Below, piece after piece: positions 5,997-6,526 of a stretch of DNA of 6,526 nucleotides. The notes beneath the pieces are model-generated. The model had not been told where the DNA came from and ran no database searches. It worked only from the letters and a program-made list of their open reading frames with translations. Each line of letters starts with the position of its first letter. Position 1 is the stretch's first letter. A program made the position numbers and the translations under genes. The stretch is from the NCBI GenBank assembly GCA_009704425.1, contig WLEG01000106.1, positions 1-6,526 of the forward strand. Reading direction: 5' to 3'. The stretch comes from Actinomycetota bacterium (GTDB taxonomy: Bacteria; Actinomycetota; Acidimicrobiia; Acidimicrobiales; Ilumatobacteraceae).

Positions 5997-6412
5997 GTGT
6001 GGTTTCCTTTCCGCCGGGGGAGCGAATTCACGGACACGAGGTGGTCCGAGACCAGGATGGCCGCCAAGCCGAAGAGGATCAGCGCGGCCACGTTGGCGAG
6101 GGCCGTGCCCTCGTGTCCGTACACGTCGGGCCACAGTCCGATGAACAGTCCGTCGAACGTGGCGGCACCGGCGCCGGCGATGACGACGAATCGCCGCCGG
6201 TCCAGTCGCAAGCGATCGGCCAGGAACCGCAGAACCAACACGGTGACCGGGCCGAGGACCGCGGCCAGAAAGTACAAGCCGACCTTGGAACCGGTCTCGG
6301 AGACCGCGTCCACGGGGAGAACGGCGAAGAAGAGGGCGAAAGCCAGAGCGAACAGCATTCCGACCGGATGGGCGAGCCAGATTCTGCGAGACGAATGGGG
6401 TGTAGTGGTCAC
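5993..6412 (-). CDS. Small four-helix integral membrane protein
   Basis: From GTG at 6412 the product has 139 residues. Four hydrophobic segments are visible at about residues 16-34, 44-65, 75-94 and 105-122. A basic loop (RLRLDRRR) lies between the second and third, and a charged tail (LPRRKGNHT) ends the protein. The third segment ends in FDGLFIGLWPDVYG. This recalls small DUF5367-type membrane proteins, but from memory only, and no function is known. The start is chosen on promoter evidence: a -10 box ends six bases before this GTG, while an alternative TTG at 6448 is itself the -35 element. The frame has no stop upstream to the window edge, so a longer N-terminus is not formally excluded. 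ATG at 6358 would cut into the first membrane segment. The stop overlaps the start of the epoxide hydrolase (ATGA). Confidence 0.72.
   Translation of the reverse strand: MTTTPHSSRRIWLAHPVGMLFALAFALFFAVLPVDAVSETGSKVGLYFLAAVLGPVTVLVLRFLADRLRLDRRRFVVIAGAGAATFDGLFIGLWPDVYGHEGTALANVAALILFGLAAILVSDHLVSVNSLPRRKGNHT
6003..6010 (-). promoter_or_regulatory. Shine-Dalgarno site of the epoxide-hydrolase-like gene
   Basis: Read on the minus strand this is AAAGGAAA, six bases before the ATG at 5996 and inside the 3' end of the membrane-protein gene. It fixes the start and shows that the second gene has its own ribosome site as well as the 4-nt coupling overlap. Confidence 0.65.
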
Positions 6413-6416
6413 TACA
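6401..6416. promoter_or_regulatory. Candidate TetR operator, site 2 (TGTAGTGGTCACTACA)
   Basis: This 16-bp palindrome has two perfect 7-bp half-sites, TGTAGTG and CACTACA, around a 2-bp centre. It covers the expected transcription start and GTG start codon of the membrane-protein/epoxide-hydrolase operon, just downstream of its -10 box, where a bound repressor would block initiation. The half-sites fit TGTARYG together with those of site 1. Confidence 0.6.
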
Positions 6417-6418
6417 AA

Positions 6419-6448
6419 AACGTACCCCCGAACCGCCTCGGGAGTCAA
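6419..6448 (-). promoter_or_regulatory. Promoter of the membrane-protein/epoxide-hydrolase operon
   Basis: On the minus strand TTGACT (6448-6443, five of six matches to TTGACA) is followed after 18 nt by TACGTT (6424-6419, TANNNT). Six bases later comes the GTG at 6412. The arrangement predicts a leaderless transcript beginning at the start codon. This is the clearest promoter in the window. Confidence 0.65.
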
Positions 6449-6526
6449 GGGTGAACACGAGGTTGACGCGGGGTGTTTGTCCCGAAAAGACGAAGATTCC
6501 GGCGGAGAGTGTCGTATCGTTTGTAA
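6449..6526. other. Right-edge upstream region, no gene seen
   Basis: No credible coding sequence is seen on either strand. On the plus strand TATCGT (6515-6520) fits a TANNNT -10 box and is followed by TTGTAA at the last six bases. The -35 region is poor. This may be the promoter of a divergent gene beginning just beyond the window. Confidence 0.3.

Noticed and set aside
5997..6458. N-terminal extension of the epoxide-hydrolase-like protein
   Set aside because: The extra residues are the membrane-protein gene read in another frame, and they are Arg/Gly/Pro-rich. A proper ribosome site marks the ATG at 5996.

Overview
The window is GC-rich, densely packed chromosomal DNA with short intergenic gaps, several GTG starts and a signal-peptide lipoprotein. 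The gene content (FadD-like acyl-CoA synthetase, retinol-dehydrogenase-type SDR, limonene-epoxide-hydrolase-like enzyme, TetR regulator, lipoprotein) and two apparently leaderless promoters with a TANNNT -10 box suggest an actinobacterium, perhaps of the Acidimicrobiia. The class is an inference from style and gene content, because no rRNA or marker gene is present.

Layout. Bases 1-183 (+) are the C-terminal end of a short-chain dehydrogenase/reductase that enters from the left edge. Bases 245-799 (+) encode a nitrobindin/FABP-like beta-barrel protein. Its stop codon abuts the start of a class I glutamine amidotransferase-like gene (800-1459, +). That gene converges, with a 6-nt gap, on a 2-oxoglutarate/Fe(II) dioxygenase of the isopenicillin N synthase type (1466-2416, -). 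The dioxygenase is divergent from a long fatty-acyl-CoA-synthetase-like gene (2483-4204, +) across a 66-nt shared upstream region. A secreted acidic lipoprotein (4217-4984, -) is divergent from a TetR-family regulator (5037-5576, +). The regulator converges on a two-gene operon on the minus strand: a small four-helix membrane protein (5993-6412) followed, with a 4-nt ATGA overlap, by a limonene-1,2-epoxide-hydrolase-like protein (5601-5996). The last 114 bases are upstream DNA holding the operon promoter and possibly the promoter of a gene beyond the right edge.

How the parts may work together. The most interesting signal is regulatory. Two 16-bp palindromes of the form TGTARYG-N2-CRYTACA lie at 5013-5028 and 6401-6416. 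One overlaps the -10 box of the tetR gene. The other covers the start of the membrane-protein/epoxide-hydrolase operon. Both downstream genes appear to be transcribed from a -10 box six bases before a GTG start, that is, as leaderless messages. This suggests a small autoregulated TetR regulon that controls an epoxide- or lipid-processing operon and perhaps the lipoprotein. A half-site and a -10-like box at the extreme right edge may be a third member. The enzymes are compatible with lipid, terpenoid or steroid metabolism, but no substrate can be read from the sequence. I see no mobile element, CRISPR array, tRNA, rRNA or exotic multi-gene system.
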